From the NCBI GenBank assembly GCA_009937425.1, contig JAACFO010000045.1, positions 1 to 47,665 of the forward strand: DNA of 47,665 nucleotides. Direction: 5' to 3'. Made by a program: the position numbers and the translations under genes. The notes beneath the pieces were generated by a model. The model saw only the letters and a program-made list of their open reading frames with translations. It was not told where the DNA came from and did not search any database. Source of the stretch: Gammaproteobacteria bacterium (GTDB lineage Bacteria; Pseudomonadota; Gammaproteobacteria; HK1). Below are positions 25,040-33,147 of this stretch, piece after piece (position 1 is the first letter of the stretch; each line of letters begins with the position of its first letter).

Positions 25040-26431
25040 ATGACTGACTACCTGAAATGCATTAGTCCGGTGGACGGCAGCGTGTATGTGGAACGCCCGC
25101 TGGCGAGTGACCACGATGTCGCCGAGGCCCTGGCGCGGGCCCGCGACGCGCGGAACAGCTGGGGCCGGATGCCGGTGGAGGAACGCTGTGCCCTGTTGGG
25201 CAAAGCCGTGGACGCCTTCGTCGCCCAGGGGCCGGCCATCGCTGAGGAAATAAGCTGGCAGATGGGCAGGCCCGTGGCACAAAGCCCCGGGGAGATCGGC
25301 GGATTCGAGGAACGCGCCCGCCACATGCTGGCAATCGCCCCGGAAACCCTTGCCGACGTCGCCGTGGCACCGAAAGAAGGCTTTACGCGCTTTGTCCGGC
25401 GGGTTCCCGTGGGCGTAGTGTTCGTCATCGCGCCGTGGAATTTTCCCTACCTGACGGCGGTAAACTCCATCATCCCGGCACTGGCCGCGGGCAACACCGT
25501 GTTGCTGAAACACTCGGCCCAGACACCGCTGTGCGCGGAGCGCTTCAGCGAAGCATTCAAAAAGGCGGGGCTGCCGGCGGGCGTGTTCCAGCACCTGCAT
25601 CTTGGCCATGGGTCGGCACTCGGGCTCATCGAAAGCGATGGGGTCGATTTTGTTGCCTTCACGGGATCGGTGCCGGCCGGACACGCCGTACAGCGATCCG
25701 CAGCCAAGCGCTTTATCGGTGTTGGACTCGAGCTGGGCGGCAAGGATCCGGCCTATGTGCGCGCCGATGTGACCGTTGAGCACGCTATCGAAAATGTCGC
25801 CGATGGGGCCTTCTTCAATGCCGGGCAATCCTGCTGCGGTATAGAGCGCGTGTATGTGCACGAAGCGGTCTACGACAGCTTCGTCGAGGGGATCGTGGAG
25901 CTGGTAGGCGGTTATCGCCTTGGCAATCCCATGGATACCGACACCACCCTCGGGCCCGTGGTGAAAGCCAGCGCCGCCGAGCACGTGCGTTCCCAGATTG
26001 CCGAGGCGGAAGCCGCCGGCGCCAGGGCGCTGATCGATCCGGCGAAATTTCCCGCCGGTGTCGACGGCTCGGCATATCTGGCGCCCCAGGTCCTGGTGGA
26101 CGTGGATCACGGCATGCGGGTGATGACCGAGGAAAGCTTCGGGCCGGTGGTGGGCATCATGAAGGTAAGCTCCGACGAGCAAGCCATCTCTCTGATGAAC
26201 GACAGCGAGTTCGGACTGACGGCGTCGGTGTGGACCAATGACGAGACCTCGGCACTCGCCATCGGTGAGAAAATCGCCACCGGCACCTGGTTCATGAACC
26301 GCTGCGACTACCTGGATCCTGCGCTGGCCTGGACCGGCGTCAAGAATTCCGGACATGGTTGTACTTTGTCGCGGGTTGGTTACGAGCAACTGACGCGGCC
26401 CATGTCGTTTCATCTGCGGACAAGAATATGA
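25040..26431 (+). CDS. NAD(P)-dependent aldehyde dehydrogenase
   Basis: A 463-residue ALDH superfamily member with VIAPWNFPYLTAVN, the TGSVPAG cofactor motif, LELGGKDPAYV with the general-base Glu, and NAGQSCCGIERVYV with the catalytic Cys. ESFGPVVGIM and a LSRVGYEQLTRP tail complete the fold. It begins 4 bp after the ligase gene and shares ATGA with the alcohol dehydrogenase gene. In this trio it would oxidise a gamma-glutamyl aldehyde to an acid, which is inference. Confidence 0.93.
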   Translation: MTDYLKCISPVDGSVYVERPLASDHDVAEALARARDARNSWGRMPVEERCALLGKAVDAFVAQGPAIAEEISWQMGRPVAQSPGEIGGFEERARHMLAIAPETLADVAVAPKEGFTRFVRRVPVGVVFVIAPWNFPYLTAVNSIIPALAAGNTVLLKHSAQTPLCAERFSEAFKKAGLPAGVFQHLHLGHGSALGLIESDGVDFVAFTGSVPAGHAVQRSAAKRFIGVGLELGGKDPAYVRADVTVEHAIENVADGAFFNAGQSCCGIERVYVHEAVYDSFVEGIVELVGGYRLGNPMDTDTTLGPVVKASAAEHVRSQIAEAEAAGARALIDPAKFPAGVDGSAYLAPQVLVDVDHGMRVMTEESFGPVVGIMKVSSDEQAISLMNDSEFGLTASVWTNDETSALAIGEKIATGTWFMNRCDYLDPALAWTGVKNSGHGCTLSRVGYEQLTRPMSFHLRTRI

Positions 26432-27609
26432 GTACAGAGCTGGACAACATGCGTGGTAACTGGGGCTTTCCCACATCGGTGCGCTTCGGAGTGGGCCGTA
26501 TCGTGGAATTGCCCGAGGCCTGCCGGGAGCTGGGTATTGAGCGGCCCCTCGTAGTCACCGACAAGGGACTCGCGTCGCTCCCCATGCTCGCGGATGCCGT
26601 GAGCATGCTCGTGGATGCCGGGCTGGGCGCTTCCTTGTTCTCCGATGTGCAGGGCAATCCCGTCGAAGCCAACGTCGATGCTGGTTTGCAGGTCTACCGC
26701 GACGGCGGGCACGACGGCATCGTCGCCTTCGGTGGCGGCAGCGCCATGGACGTGGGCAAGTGCATCGCCCTCATGGTCGGCCAGTCCCGGCCCATCTGGG
26801 ATTTCGAAGATCGCGAGGACTGGTACACGCGGGCGGATGCCGACGCCATTGCGCCGGTGATTGCCGTTCCGACCACATCCGGTACCGGCTCGGAGGTGGG
26901 TCGTGCCGGTGTCATCACCAATCTCGAGGACCACACCAAGCGCATCATCTTCCACCCGAAGATGCTGCCTGCCATCGTCATCGAGGATCCCGAAGTGACC
27001 GCTGGTTTACCGGCGCATCTGACCGCGGCCGTGGGCATGGACGCGTTGTCCCATAACATGGAAGCTTATTGCAGCCCGTTGTTTCATCCCATGGCCGACG
27101 GCGTCGCCGTGGAGGGCATGCGCCTGATCAAGAACTGGTTGCCGGCGGCCTGCGCCGACGGCAACGACCTGGAGGCCCGAGGCAATATGCAGGTGGCATC
27201 GTCCATGGGCGCAACGGCCTTTCAGAAGGGTCTCGGCGCCATGCACTCCCTCAGTCACCCCTGCGGTTCGCTGCTGGACACGCACCACGGCCTCACCAAT
27301 GGTGTCGTCATGCCCTACGTGCTCGCTTTCAACGGCGAAGTGATCGAGGAAAAAATGACGGCGCTGGCACGTTATCTGGATCTTCCCAATCCGTCGGGTA
27401 AGAGCGTGCGGGACTGGGTACTGCACCTGCGCGAGGAGATCGGCATCGCCCACACCCTGGCCGGGATTGGTGTCAGCGAGGAGCTGATCCCACGGCTTGC
27501 GAAGATGGCGGTGGACGACCCGACGGCACCGACCAATCCCGTGAAACTGACGGTGGCGAATCTGGAGACGCTCTATGCGAATGCCATCAATGGTGCGTTG
27601 GCATCGTAG
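26428..27609 (+). CDS. Iron-containing (group III) alcohol dehydrogenase
   Basis: A 393-residue Fe-ADH: FGVGRIVELPEAC, cofactor motif GGGSAMDVGKCIAL, TTSGTGSEV, and metal ligands in GMDALSHNMEAY (Asp and His) and GAMHSLSHPCGSLLDTHHGL (two His). The ATG at 26428 overlaps the ALDH stop, so it is translation-coupled. I use this start rather than the in-frame ATG at 26359 inside the ALDH gene. Its last about 80 bp are duplicated 252 bp downstream (27779-27861). It probably oxidises an alcohol group for the ALDH. Confidence 0.92.
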   Translation: MSTELDNMRGNWGFPTSVRFGVGRIVELPEACRELGIERPLVVTDKGLASLPMLADAVSMLVDAGLGASLFSDVQGNPVEANVDAGLQVYRDGGHDGIVAFGGGSAMDVGKCIALMVGQSRPIWDFEDREDWYTRADADAIAPVIAVPTTSGTGSEVGRAGVITNLEDHTKRIIFHPKMLPAIVIEDPEVTAGLPAHLTAAVGMDALSHNMEAYCSPLFHPMADGVAVEGMRLIKNWLPAACADGNDLEARGNMQVASSMGATAFQKGLGAMHSLSHPCGSLLDTHHGLTNGVVMPYVLAFNGEVIEEKMTALARYLDLPNPSGKSVRDWVLHLREEIGIAHTLAGIGVSEELIPRLAKMAVDDPTAPTNPVKLTVANLETLYANAINGALAS

Positions 27610-27636
27610 GATCGCAGGAGAGCATCAATCGAAGCC

Positions 27637-27675
27637 CCTCACCCCGGCCCTCTCCCCGCAAGCGGGGAGAGGGGG
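27637..27675 (+). repeat. REP-like module, duplication unit 1
   Basis: CCCCTCACCCC tail followed by a CCTCTCCCCGC / GCGGGGAGAGG hairpin. It corresponds to the module at 27946-27988 in unit 2. Confidence 0.75.
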
Positions 27676-27758
27676 GAAGATTTGGCAAAGGTCACAATTT
27701 CGTCAATTCGTCTCTTCCTGCATCGCATATCGCCATCCTGCTCATTATTCTGTGAACA

Positions 27759-27923
27759 ATGACCCGCGCGGCGCTCATCACCGACCAACCCCGTGAAACT
27801 GACGGTGGCGAATCTGGAGACGCTCTATGCCAATGCCATCAATGGTGCGTTGGCATCGTAGGATCGCAGCATAGCATCAAGCGAAGGGTCCCCTCTCCCG
27901 CCCGCGGGAGAGGGACAGGGTGA
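27759..27923 (+). pseudogene. Chimeric ORF at the duplication junction (54 aa)
   Basis: An ATG-to-TGA frame of 54 codons. Its first seven residues, MTRAALI, are those of the downstream response regulator. It then switches, at the duplication junction, into a wrong-frame reading of the dehydrogenase 3' end, and finally into REP-like sequence (RRVPSPARGRGTG). It keeps the regulator's upstream region, so it might be transcribed and translated, but the product has no recognisable domain. I treat it as a by-product of the duplication. Confidence 0.6.
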
Positions 27924-27925
27924 GG
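27891..27925 (-). repeat. REP-like module present only in unit 2
   Basis: Hairpin CCCTCTCCCGC / GCGGGAGAGGG followed by AGGGTGAGGG, i.e. a tail-plus-hairpin module on the minus strand. It lies in the 59 bp absent from duplication unit 1. Confidence 0.75.
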
Positions 27926-27945
27926 GTGAGCGGCCTCGGTAATTC

Positions 27946-27988
27946 CCCCTCACCCCGGCCCTCTCCCCGCTCGCGGGGAGAGGGGGGA
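27946..27988 (+). repeat. REP-like module, duplication unit 2
   Basis: CCCCTCACCCC tail and hairpin CCCTCTCCCCGC with its complement, facing the module at 27891-27925 across about 20 bp. Together they form a back-to-back pair; the left-edge pair is arranged the other way round. Confidence 0.75.
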
Positions 27989-28069
27989 AGGTTTGGTAAA
28001 GGTCACAATTTCGTCAATTCGTCTGTTCCTGCATCGCATATCGCCATCCTGCTCATTATTCTGTGAACA

Positions 28070-28774
28070 ATGACCCGCGCGGCGCTCATCATTGAAGACG
28101 ATCCCACGCTTGCCGAGCTGGTGCAGTTACACCTGCGCGACGTGGACTGCGCCGCCGACATTGCCGATGACGGCGTCACCGGATTCGAGATGTTCAAGGA
28201 TGGAAACTATGAGCTCGTGGTGCTCGACATCATGGTGCCGCGCAAAGACGGGCTATCCGTGTGCCGGGACATCCGCCGGCTGCCTGGCTACGTGCCAATT
28301 CTGATGCTGACCGCGAAGTCCACGGAACTGGATCGGGTGCGGGGATTGGAAACCGGCGCCGACGACTATCTGACGAAGCCGTTCAGCGTTCGCGAACTGG
28401 TGGCGAGGGTCAAGGCGTTATTGCGGCGTGTGGATGCCCTCTCCCCGGAGACAAGCGGCGGCGTCGAGAACGAAATCATCGAGCGCGGCACGATGCGCAT
28501 CACCGTATCCAAACGCCAGGTGACCGTCGACGGCGAGGACATCACCTTGACCGCCAAGGAGTTCGATCTGTTGGCGCATTTCGCGCGCAATCCCGGGCAG
28601 GTCTTCAACCGGGTGCAGTTATTGGACCAGGTGTGGGGTTACAACCACGAAGGCTACGAGCACACGGTTAACTCACACATCAATCGACTACGCGCGAAAA
28701 TCGAAATCGACCCCGCCAAGCCCGAATACATACTCACCGTGTGGGGCGTGGGCTATAAGTTCGCCGAGATCTAA
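28070..28774 (+). CDS. OmpR/PhoB-family response regulator
   Basis: A 234-residue two-component regulator. The receiver domain (4-120) has acidic IIEDDP, phospho-acceptor D53 in VLDIMVP, T81 and K103 in TKPF. The C-terminal winged helix (about 140-232) has LTAKEFDLLAHFARNPGQVF and VNSHINRLRAKIE with the recognition helix. The ATG at 28070 lacks a strong ribosome site; the upstream region is duplicated (27779-28091). It is followed 4 bp later by its sensor kinase. Confidence 0.95.
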   Translation: MTRAALIIEDDPTLAELVQLHLRDVDCAADIADDGVTGFEMFKDGNYELVVLDIMVPRKDGLSVCRDIRRLPGYVPILMLTAKSTELDRVRGLETGADDYLTKPFSVRELVARVKALLRRVDALSPETSGGVENEIIERGTMRITVSKRQVTVDGEDITLTAKEFDLLAHFARNPGQVFNRVQLLDQVWGYNHEGYEHTVNSHINRLRAKIEIDPAKPEYILTVWGVGYKFAEI

Positions 28775-28778
28775 AGCG

Positions 28779-30257
28779 ATGTTTCGAACCCTGTACGCCA
28801 AGCTTGCCCTGGGACTGGTGGTGCTGATTGCCGCCATGGGACTGGTCTACGCCCTGGTCAGCTTTTCCGCAACGCGCCACTATCTCGCTGAGGTCAATCA
28901 GCAACTCAATCGTGACCTGGCGCGCAATCTGGTTGCCGATCGCGATCTGGTTGCCGAAGGCCGTCTCAACGAGCTGGCGTTGAAATCCATGTTCCACGAT
29001 TACATGTTGATCAATCCCAGCATCGAGATTTATCTGCTCGATCTCGACGGGCGCATCCTTTCGTACTCCGCGGATCCCGGGAAGGTCAAGCGAAAGCACG
29101 TATCCCTGAAACCCATCGATGCCTTTCTCGACGACTCGGCAAGCTTTCCGCTTCTCGGGGATGACCCGCGCAGCCACGACAGGCGTAAGGTTTTTTCGGT
29201 GACTCCCGTGCCATCCGCGGAGTCGCCCCAGGGGTACTTATATGTCGTATTGCGCGGAGAAATGTACGATTTTGTCGACGAGTTCGCCGAGGGTAGTTAC
29301 TTCGCGCGCCTCAGTGCCTGGGCAGTAGCAGCAACCCTCGCCTTCGGTCTGCTGGCGGGGCTCATCGTATTTCGACTACTCACGCGTCGCTTGCAGCGGC
29401 TGACCGCCGCCATGGACAACTTCCGCCTGAGTGATTTCAGCGAGCCTGCCTACTTCCAGAAAAAACCCGCCCTCGCTGCGCCGGACGAGGTAGATCGCCT
29501 GGGTGTTACTTTCGATCAAATGGCCGGGCGCATCGTCGAGCAAATCCAGGAACTCAAACAGCAGGATTCTCTCAGGCGTGATTTGGTCGCCCAGGTCTCC
29601 CACGATTTACGTACCCCACTGGCAGCCCTGCACGGCTACCTGGAGACCCTCAAGCTCAAGGAAGGTACTCTTACAGCCGAACAACGCGCGGATTACTTCG
29701 CCATTGTTCTGCGTCAAAGCGAGTACCTGACGCGCCTGGTGGGCGAACTGTTCGAACTTGCGAAGCTGGAGGCGCAGGAAGCGTCACCGCAACGCGAGCC
29801 TTTTTCATTGCCGGAACTGGTTCAAGACGTGGTGCAGAAGTTTCAGCTCAAAGCCGGCGAGTGCGAGGTTGAGCTGGCCATGGAGTTGGATGCGGATTTA
29901 CCGCTGGTTTGCGCCGATATTGCCTTGGTGGAGCGCGTGCTCGACAATCTCATCGACAATGCCCTCACCCACACACCGCCAGGGGGAACCGTGCGGGTCC
30001 CGGTTCGCCGTGACGCGGAGCAAGTAATTCTCTGCGTCGCCGACACCGGCAGTGGCATTCCGGAAGGCGATCTACCGCGCATTTTCGACCGTTTTTATCG
30101 CGTAGCGGATCAACAATCCGGAAATGGCCATGCGGGCCTCGGGCTCGCCATCGCGCGGCGCATCGTCGAACTGCACGGAAGCGAGCTCGATGTGCGAAGC
30201 CGACCCGGCGAGGGCACCACATTCGCCTTCGGCTTGCCGGTGTGGAACGCCCCGTAG
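28779..30257 (+). CDS. Sensor histidine kinase
   Basis: A 492-residue membrane kinase paired with the preceding regulator. TM1 is at about 8-30, a periplasmic sensing region at about 31-177, TM2 at about 178-200, a HAMP linker at 200-255, a DHp domain with H275 in QVSHDLRTPL, and a catalytic domain with the N-box DNLIDNALTH, the G1 box DTGSGIPEGDL, the F-box region FDRFYR and G2 GHAGLGLAI. The signal it senses is not evident. It starts 4 bp after the regulator stop. Confidence 0.95.
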   Translation: MFRTLYAKLALGLVVLIAAMGLVYALVSFSATRHYLAEVNQQLNRDLARNLVADRDLVAEGRLNELALKSMFHDYMLINPSIEIYLLDLDGRILSYSADPGKVKRKHVSLKPIDAFLDDSASFPLLGDDPRSHDRRKVFSVTPVPSAESPQGYLYVVLRGEMYDFVDEFAEGSYFARLSAWAVAATLAFGLLAGLIVFRLLTRRLQRLTAAMDNFRLSDFSEPAYFQKKPALAAPDEVDRLGVTFDQMAGRIVEQIQELKQQDSLRRDLVAQVSHDLRTPLAALHGYLETLKLKEGTLTAEQRADYFAIVLRQSEYLTRLVGELFELAKLEAQEASPQREPFSLPELVQDVVQKFQLKAGECEVELAMELDADLPLVCADIALVERVLDNLIDNALTHTPPGGTVRVPVRRDAEQVILCVADTGSGIPEGDLPRIFDRFYRVADQQSGNGHAGLGLAIARRIVELHGSELDVRSRPGEGTTFAFGLPVWNAP

Positions 30258-30277
30258 ATGCGAACAAGAGCAGCACG

Positions 30278-31126
30278 ATGGTTATAAGAGAATCCGTCCC
30301 CGCCAAAGTTCTTCTACTGGGCGACCCGGGGCTGCGTAAAGATTGCCGGCCCGTCGATGATGTCAAGAGCGCAGACTATTGCTACGACCGCGATCGCCTG
30401 CACGCCACCCTGGACAGCTTTCGCGCCCAACACGGCTTCGGCCGTGCCATATCCGCTCCCCAGATAGGCGTCGCACTGCGTTTCATCGCCGTCAATTTGG
30501 GCGACCAGCCGTTCACCATGATCAATCCAGAAATCACCTGGCGCTCAGCAGAGACGTTCACCATGTGGGACGACTGCATGAGCTTTCCTTTTCTGCTCGT
30601 GCGCGTTCGCCGCCACCGCGCCATTTCCGTGCGCTACCTGGACGACAATGGTAATACCAAGATCATGGACAAGCTCGATCAAGCGACCTCTGAGCTGCTG
30701 CAGCACGAAATCGATCACTTGAACGGGATACTGGCGGTGGATCACGCCCTGGATGCGGACGCCATCGTCAGCCGCGAAGTATTCGAGGAAAACCCGGACT
30801 GGTTCACCGGCAAAGTCGACTACGTTATCGCAACCGCCGACGCTTTGTCGAATAACTCGTCGACCTGCTTGTCGTCGATGATCAGCGGCGGACAAGTGGC
30901 CACTGCGTCGCCGGGCAGCCCGCGCACGATGAGTCCGTGTTCGAAGATTTTTTCCGCGACTATGGCGCCCGCTTTGACGTCCGCCGAGAACTGCTCGCGG
31001 CTACTCTTGTCTGCAACGATTTCCACCGCCCCGATGAGACCGATTCCTCGCGCTTCGCCCACCAGCGGGTGTTCCGCCAACCCCTGCAGACGCGTCTGGA
31101 AATGCGGCGTTACCTCACGCACATGA
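30278..31126 (+). CDS. Peptide-deformylase-like protein, missing its normal stop
   Basis: A Def-fold protein with a divergent motif 1 (GRAISAPQIG rather than GxGLAAPQ), motif 2 WDDCMSF with the metal Cys100, and motif 3 HEIDH (residues 143-147). The core ends near residue 184 (GKVDYVI). From there the frame continues for 98 residues that lie antisense to the convergent aminotransferase gene and read as Ser/Thr/Pro/Ala-rich filler. A normal stop around 30830 therefore seems to be lost. The gene begins 20 bp after the kinase with AAGAG as ribosome site. Whether it deformylates nascent peptides or acts on something else is open. Confidence 0.7.
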   Translation: MVIRESVPAKVLLLGDPGLRKDCRPVDDVKSADYCYDRDRLHATLDSFRAQHGFGRAISAPQIGVALRFIAVNLGDQPFTMINPEITWRSAETFTMWDDCMSFPFLLVRVRRHRAISVRYLDDNGNTKIMDKLDQATSELLQHEIDHLNGILAVDHALDADAIVSREVFEENPDWFTGKVDYVIATADALSNNSSTCLSSMISGGQVATASPGSPRTMSPCSKIFSATMAPALTSAENCSRLLLSATISTAPMRPIPRASPTSGCSANPCRRVWKCGVTSRT

Positions 31127-32172
31127 CCGACAATGTCGCGCTCCTCGTAAATCTTCAGGGTCTCCAGGGCAACGGCGGCCGATACCGGGTGGCCACCGTA
31201 AGTGTGGCCGGAGCCGTAGGCTCCAAGCTTGCGGCTTTGTTCGACGAATGCCTGGTAAATGGGGTCGGAAATCATCACGGCGGCGATGGGTAGGTAAGCC
31301 GAGGACAGCTGCTTCGCGCAGGTGACGATATCCGGCTTGATACGGTAAGTCTCCGAGCCCCACATGTTGCCGGTGCGCCCGAATCCGCAGATCACCTCGT
31401 CGGCAACCATCAGCACGTCATGACGGTCGAGCACTTTTTGGATTTTCTCGAAATAGGTCGCCGGCGGAGTAAGCACGCCGCCCGCGCCCATCACGGGCTC
31501 CGCCACGAAGGCGGCGACGGTGTCTGCACCTTCGGCCTCGATGAGATCGTTGAGGCTGTCGGCGAGGCGCGTCGCAAATTCCTCCTCGGACTCCCCGTTC
31601 TTGCCGTAACGGTAATAACACGGTGTGTCCGTATGCAGAAAGCGATCGAGGGGAAGATCGAAGTCGTTCTGCATCAAGGGGATCGCCGTAAGACTTCCAC
31701 CGGCGATAGTGACACCGTGATAGCCGCGCTTGCGCGAGATAATCTTCTTCTTTTCCGGACGATCCAGAGCGTTGTTGTAGTACCAGATCATCTTGATAGC
31801 GGCGTCCACCGCCTCGGAGCCCGAGTTCACCAGGAACACTTTCCCCATGTCCCCCGGGGCGATCTTGATGAGCGTCTCACAAAGCTCGATGACAGGTATG
31901 GTCGAACGGTGCGCGAAGGTGTGGGCGAAGGGCAAGGTGCCGAGCTGCTTGACCGCGGCATCCACCAGGCGCTGCTCGCTGTAACCCAGGGCCGTGCACC
32001 ACAATCCGGCGAGACCTTCCAGGTACTGGTTACCCTCGTCGTCCCAGATGTAAATGCCCTCACCGCGGGTGAATACCGTCGGCCCGCGTTGCTCGTGGAG
32101 CGCGAGATTGGTGTAGGGATGCATGGCATAGGCCACATCTCTGGCGGCAAGGGAATTCGGGGCGTGGGACAT
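30820..32172 (-). CDS. Class III omega-aminotransferase
   Basis: A 450-residue PLP enzyme of the omega-amino acid/diamine transaminase type: GLWCTALGYS at the N-terminus, VNSGSEAVDAAIKM for phosphate binding, AEPVMGAGGVLTPP, VADEVICGFGRTG with the PLP Asp, and TCAKQLSSAYLPI with the Schiff-base Lys. The partner is probably pyruvate or 2-oxoglutarate and the donor an omega-amine such as beta-alanine or putrescine. AGGAG upstream of the ATG is clear. Its last 307 bp are overlapped by the tail of the deformylase frame. It lies 101 bp downstream of the SDR gene. Confidence 0.92.
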   Translation of the reverse strand: MSHAPNSLAARDVAYAMHPYTNLALHEQRGPTVFTRGEGIYIWDDEGNQYLEGLAGLWCTALGYSEQRLVDAAVKQLGTLPFAHTFAHRSTIPVIELCETLIKIAPGDMGKVFLVNSGSEAVDAAIKMIWYYNNALDRPEKKKIISRKRGYHGVTIAGGSLTAIPLMQNDFDLPLDRFLHTDTPCYYRYGKNGESEEEFATRLADSLNDLIEAEGADTVAAFVAEPVMGAGGVLTPPATYFEKIQKVLDRHDVLMVADEVICGFGRTGNMWGSETYRIKPDIVTCAKQLSSAYLPIAAVMISDPIYQAFVEQSRKLGAYGSGHTYGGHPVSAAVALETLKIYEERDIVGHVREVTPHFQTRLQGLAEHPLVGEARGIGLIGAVEIVADKSSREQFSADVKAGAIVAEKIFEHGLIVRGLPGDAVATCPPLIIDDKQVDELFDKASAVAIT

Positions 32173-32273
32173 GACGACTCCTGTTAAGTCGAATCGTGGC
32201 GTGGTGGAACGGAAGCGCTAGTGTATTCGACTTGGGCAGAGGATTGCCAAACACCCAGGCCATTCAGACTGGG

Positions 32274-33023
32274 TCAAACGTGCTGGCCACCATTTATATG
32301 CACCTCTGTGCCGGTAACATAACTCGCCTGGGGTGAACACAGGAAGTAGATGGTGCTGGCGACTTCCTCCGGGGAACCGAGGCGGCGCAGTGGAATTTGC
32401 CTGACCAACTCCTCGGTGCCCGGTGACAGAATGGCTGTGTCGATCTCACCGGGCGCAATGGCGTTCACACGCACCCCCAGGGGGCCGAAATCCGCCGCCA
32501 TTTCCCGGGTGAGCGCCGCCAGCGCCGCCTTGGAAGTGGCATAGGCGCTGCCCGCATAGGGGTGCACGCGGCTGCCGGCGATGGAGGTGATGTTGATCAC
32601 CGTTCCCTGGGCCGCCTTCAGCTCTTCCAGCAGGCCGTGGGCGAGTGCAAGGGAAGCGAAAAAGTTCACTTGAAATACCTGTTGCCAGGTATCCGGGTCC
32701 CAATCGAGGGTTCCCAATCTCTGTCCATCCGGCCCCTTTGGTGAAATACCCGCGTTGTTCACCAGTGCGCTCAGGGCGCCGTCGTCGAGCCGTGAACGCA
32801 TCTCGGCGATCCCCGCCTGCAAAGCGTCCCCATCGGCGAGATCGATTTGTATGTGATCCTCCGGCCCCGCCTCCCATGGACAGTCTTCCGGGAAGGGCTG
32901 ACGGGAGCAGGTGATCACCCGCCAGCCGGCGCTGGAGAAGCGCTTTACCGTGGCATGGCCGATGCCGCGGCTTGCGCCGGTCAAAATGAGTGTACGCCTG
33001 GTAGTGCTCTGCTCGTCCGCCAT
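32274..33023 (-). CDS. Short-chain dehydrogenase/reductase (SDR)
   Basis: A 249-residue classical SDR: cofactor motif TGASRGIGHAT (residues about 15-25), NNAG, and catalytic Ser, Tyr and Lys in SIAGSRVHPYAGSAYATSK. The C-terminus YVTGTEVHINGGQH is typical of the FabG-like subgroup. I use the ATG at 33023 rather than the in-frame start at 33065. It precedes the omega-aminotransferase on the same strand, so the two may form an operon acting on an amine-derived aldehyde or ketone. Confidence 0.9.
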   Translation of the reverse strand: MADEQSTTRRTLILTGASRGIGHATVKRFSSAGWRVITCSRQPFPEDCPWEAGPEDHIQIDLADGDALQAGIAEMRSRLDDGALSALVNNAGISPKGPDGQRLGTLDWDPDTWQQVFQVNFFASLALAHGLLEELKAAQGTVINITSIAGSRVHPYAGSAYATSKAALAALTREMAADFGPLGVRVNAIAPGEIDTAILSPGTEELVRQIPLRRLGSPEEVASTIYFLCSPQASYVTGTEVHINGGQHV

Positions 33024-33147
33024 TTTTTCATCTGCGCCCACGGCCCGCGGGGGGCCTCGTGTCAACTATCATAATCGGTCCCCGTCGCACCTGCAGGAAT
33101 GCGGCACGGTAACTGTTACTATCGATACCGTTTTCCATGGGTGCACT
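33024..33147. other. Divergent promoter region between SDR and ltaE
   Basis: A 124-bp gap between the two starts. It contains GTAACTGTTAC near 33108-33118, a short dyad that could be an operator. No clear promoter boxes are seen, and no small gene is supported. Confidence 0.35.

Larger units (their letters stand above)
27527..28091. repeat. Diverged tandem duplication, 252 bp and 311 bp units
   Basis: The segment from the alcohol dehydrogenase 3' end to the start of the response-regulator gene occurs twice. Unit 1 is 27527-27778 (252 bp) and unit 2 is 27779-28091 (the equivalent span is 311 bp). The first 83 bp of each come from the dehydrogenase, ending with the same GCATCGTAG. Both also carry ATGACCCGCGCGGCGCTCAT, the start of the regulator (27759 and 28070). 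Scattered base differences show that it is not brand new. Unit 2 has 59 extra bases at 27887-27945, a REP-like module absent from unit 1. Confidence 0.92.

Noticed and set aside
24896..26476. 526-residue minus-strand frame over the ALDH gene
   Set aside because: It mirrors the coding frame of a clear aldehyde dehydrogenase and has no recognisable domain.
27575..27796. 73-residue plus-strand frame across the duplication
   Set aside because: It starts inside the dehydrogenase in another frame and has only repeat-derived sequence; no ribosome site.
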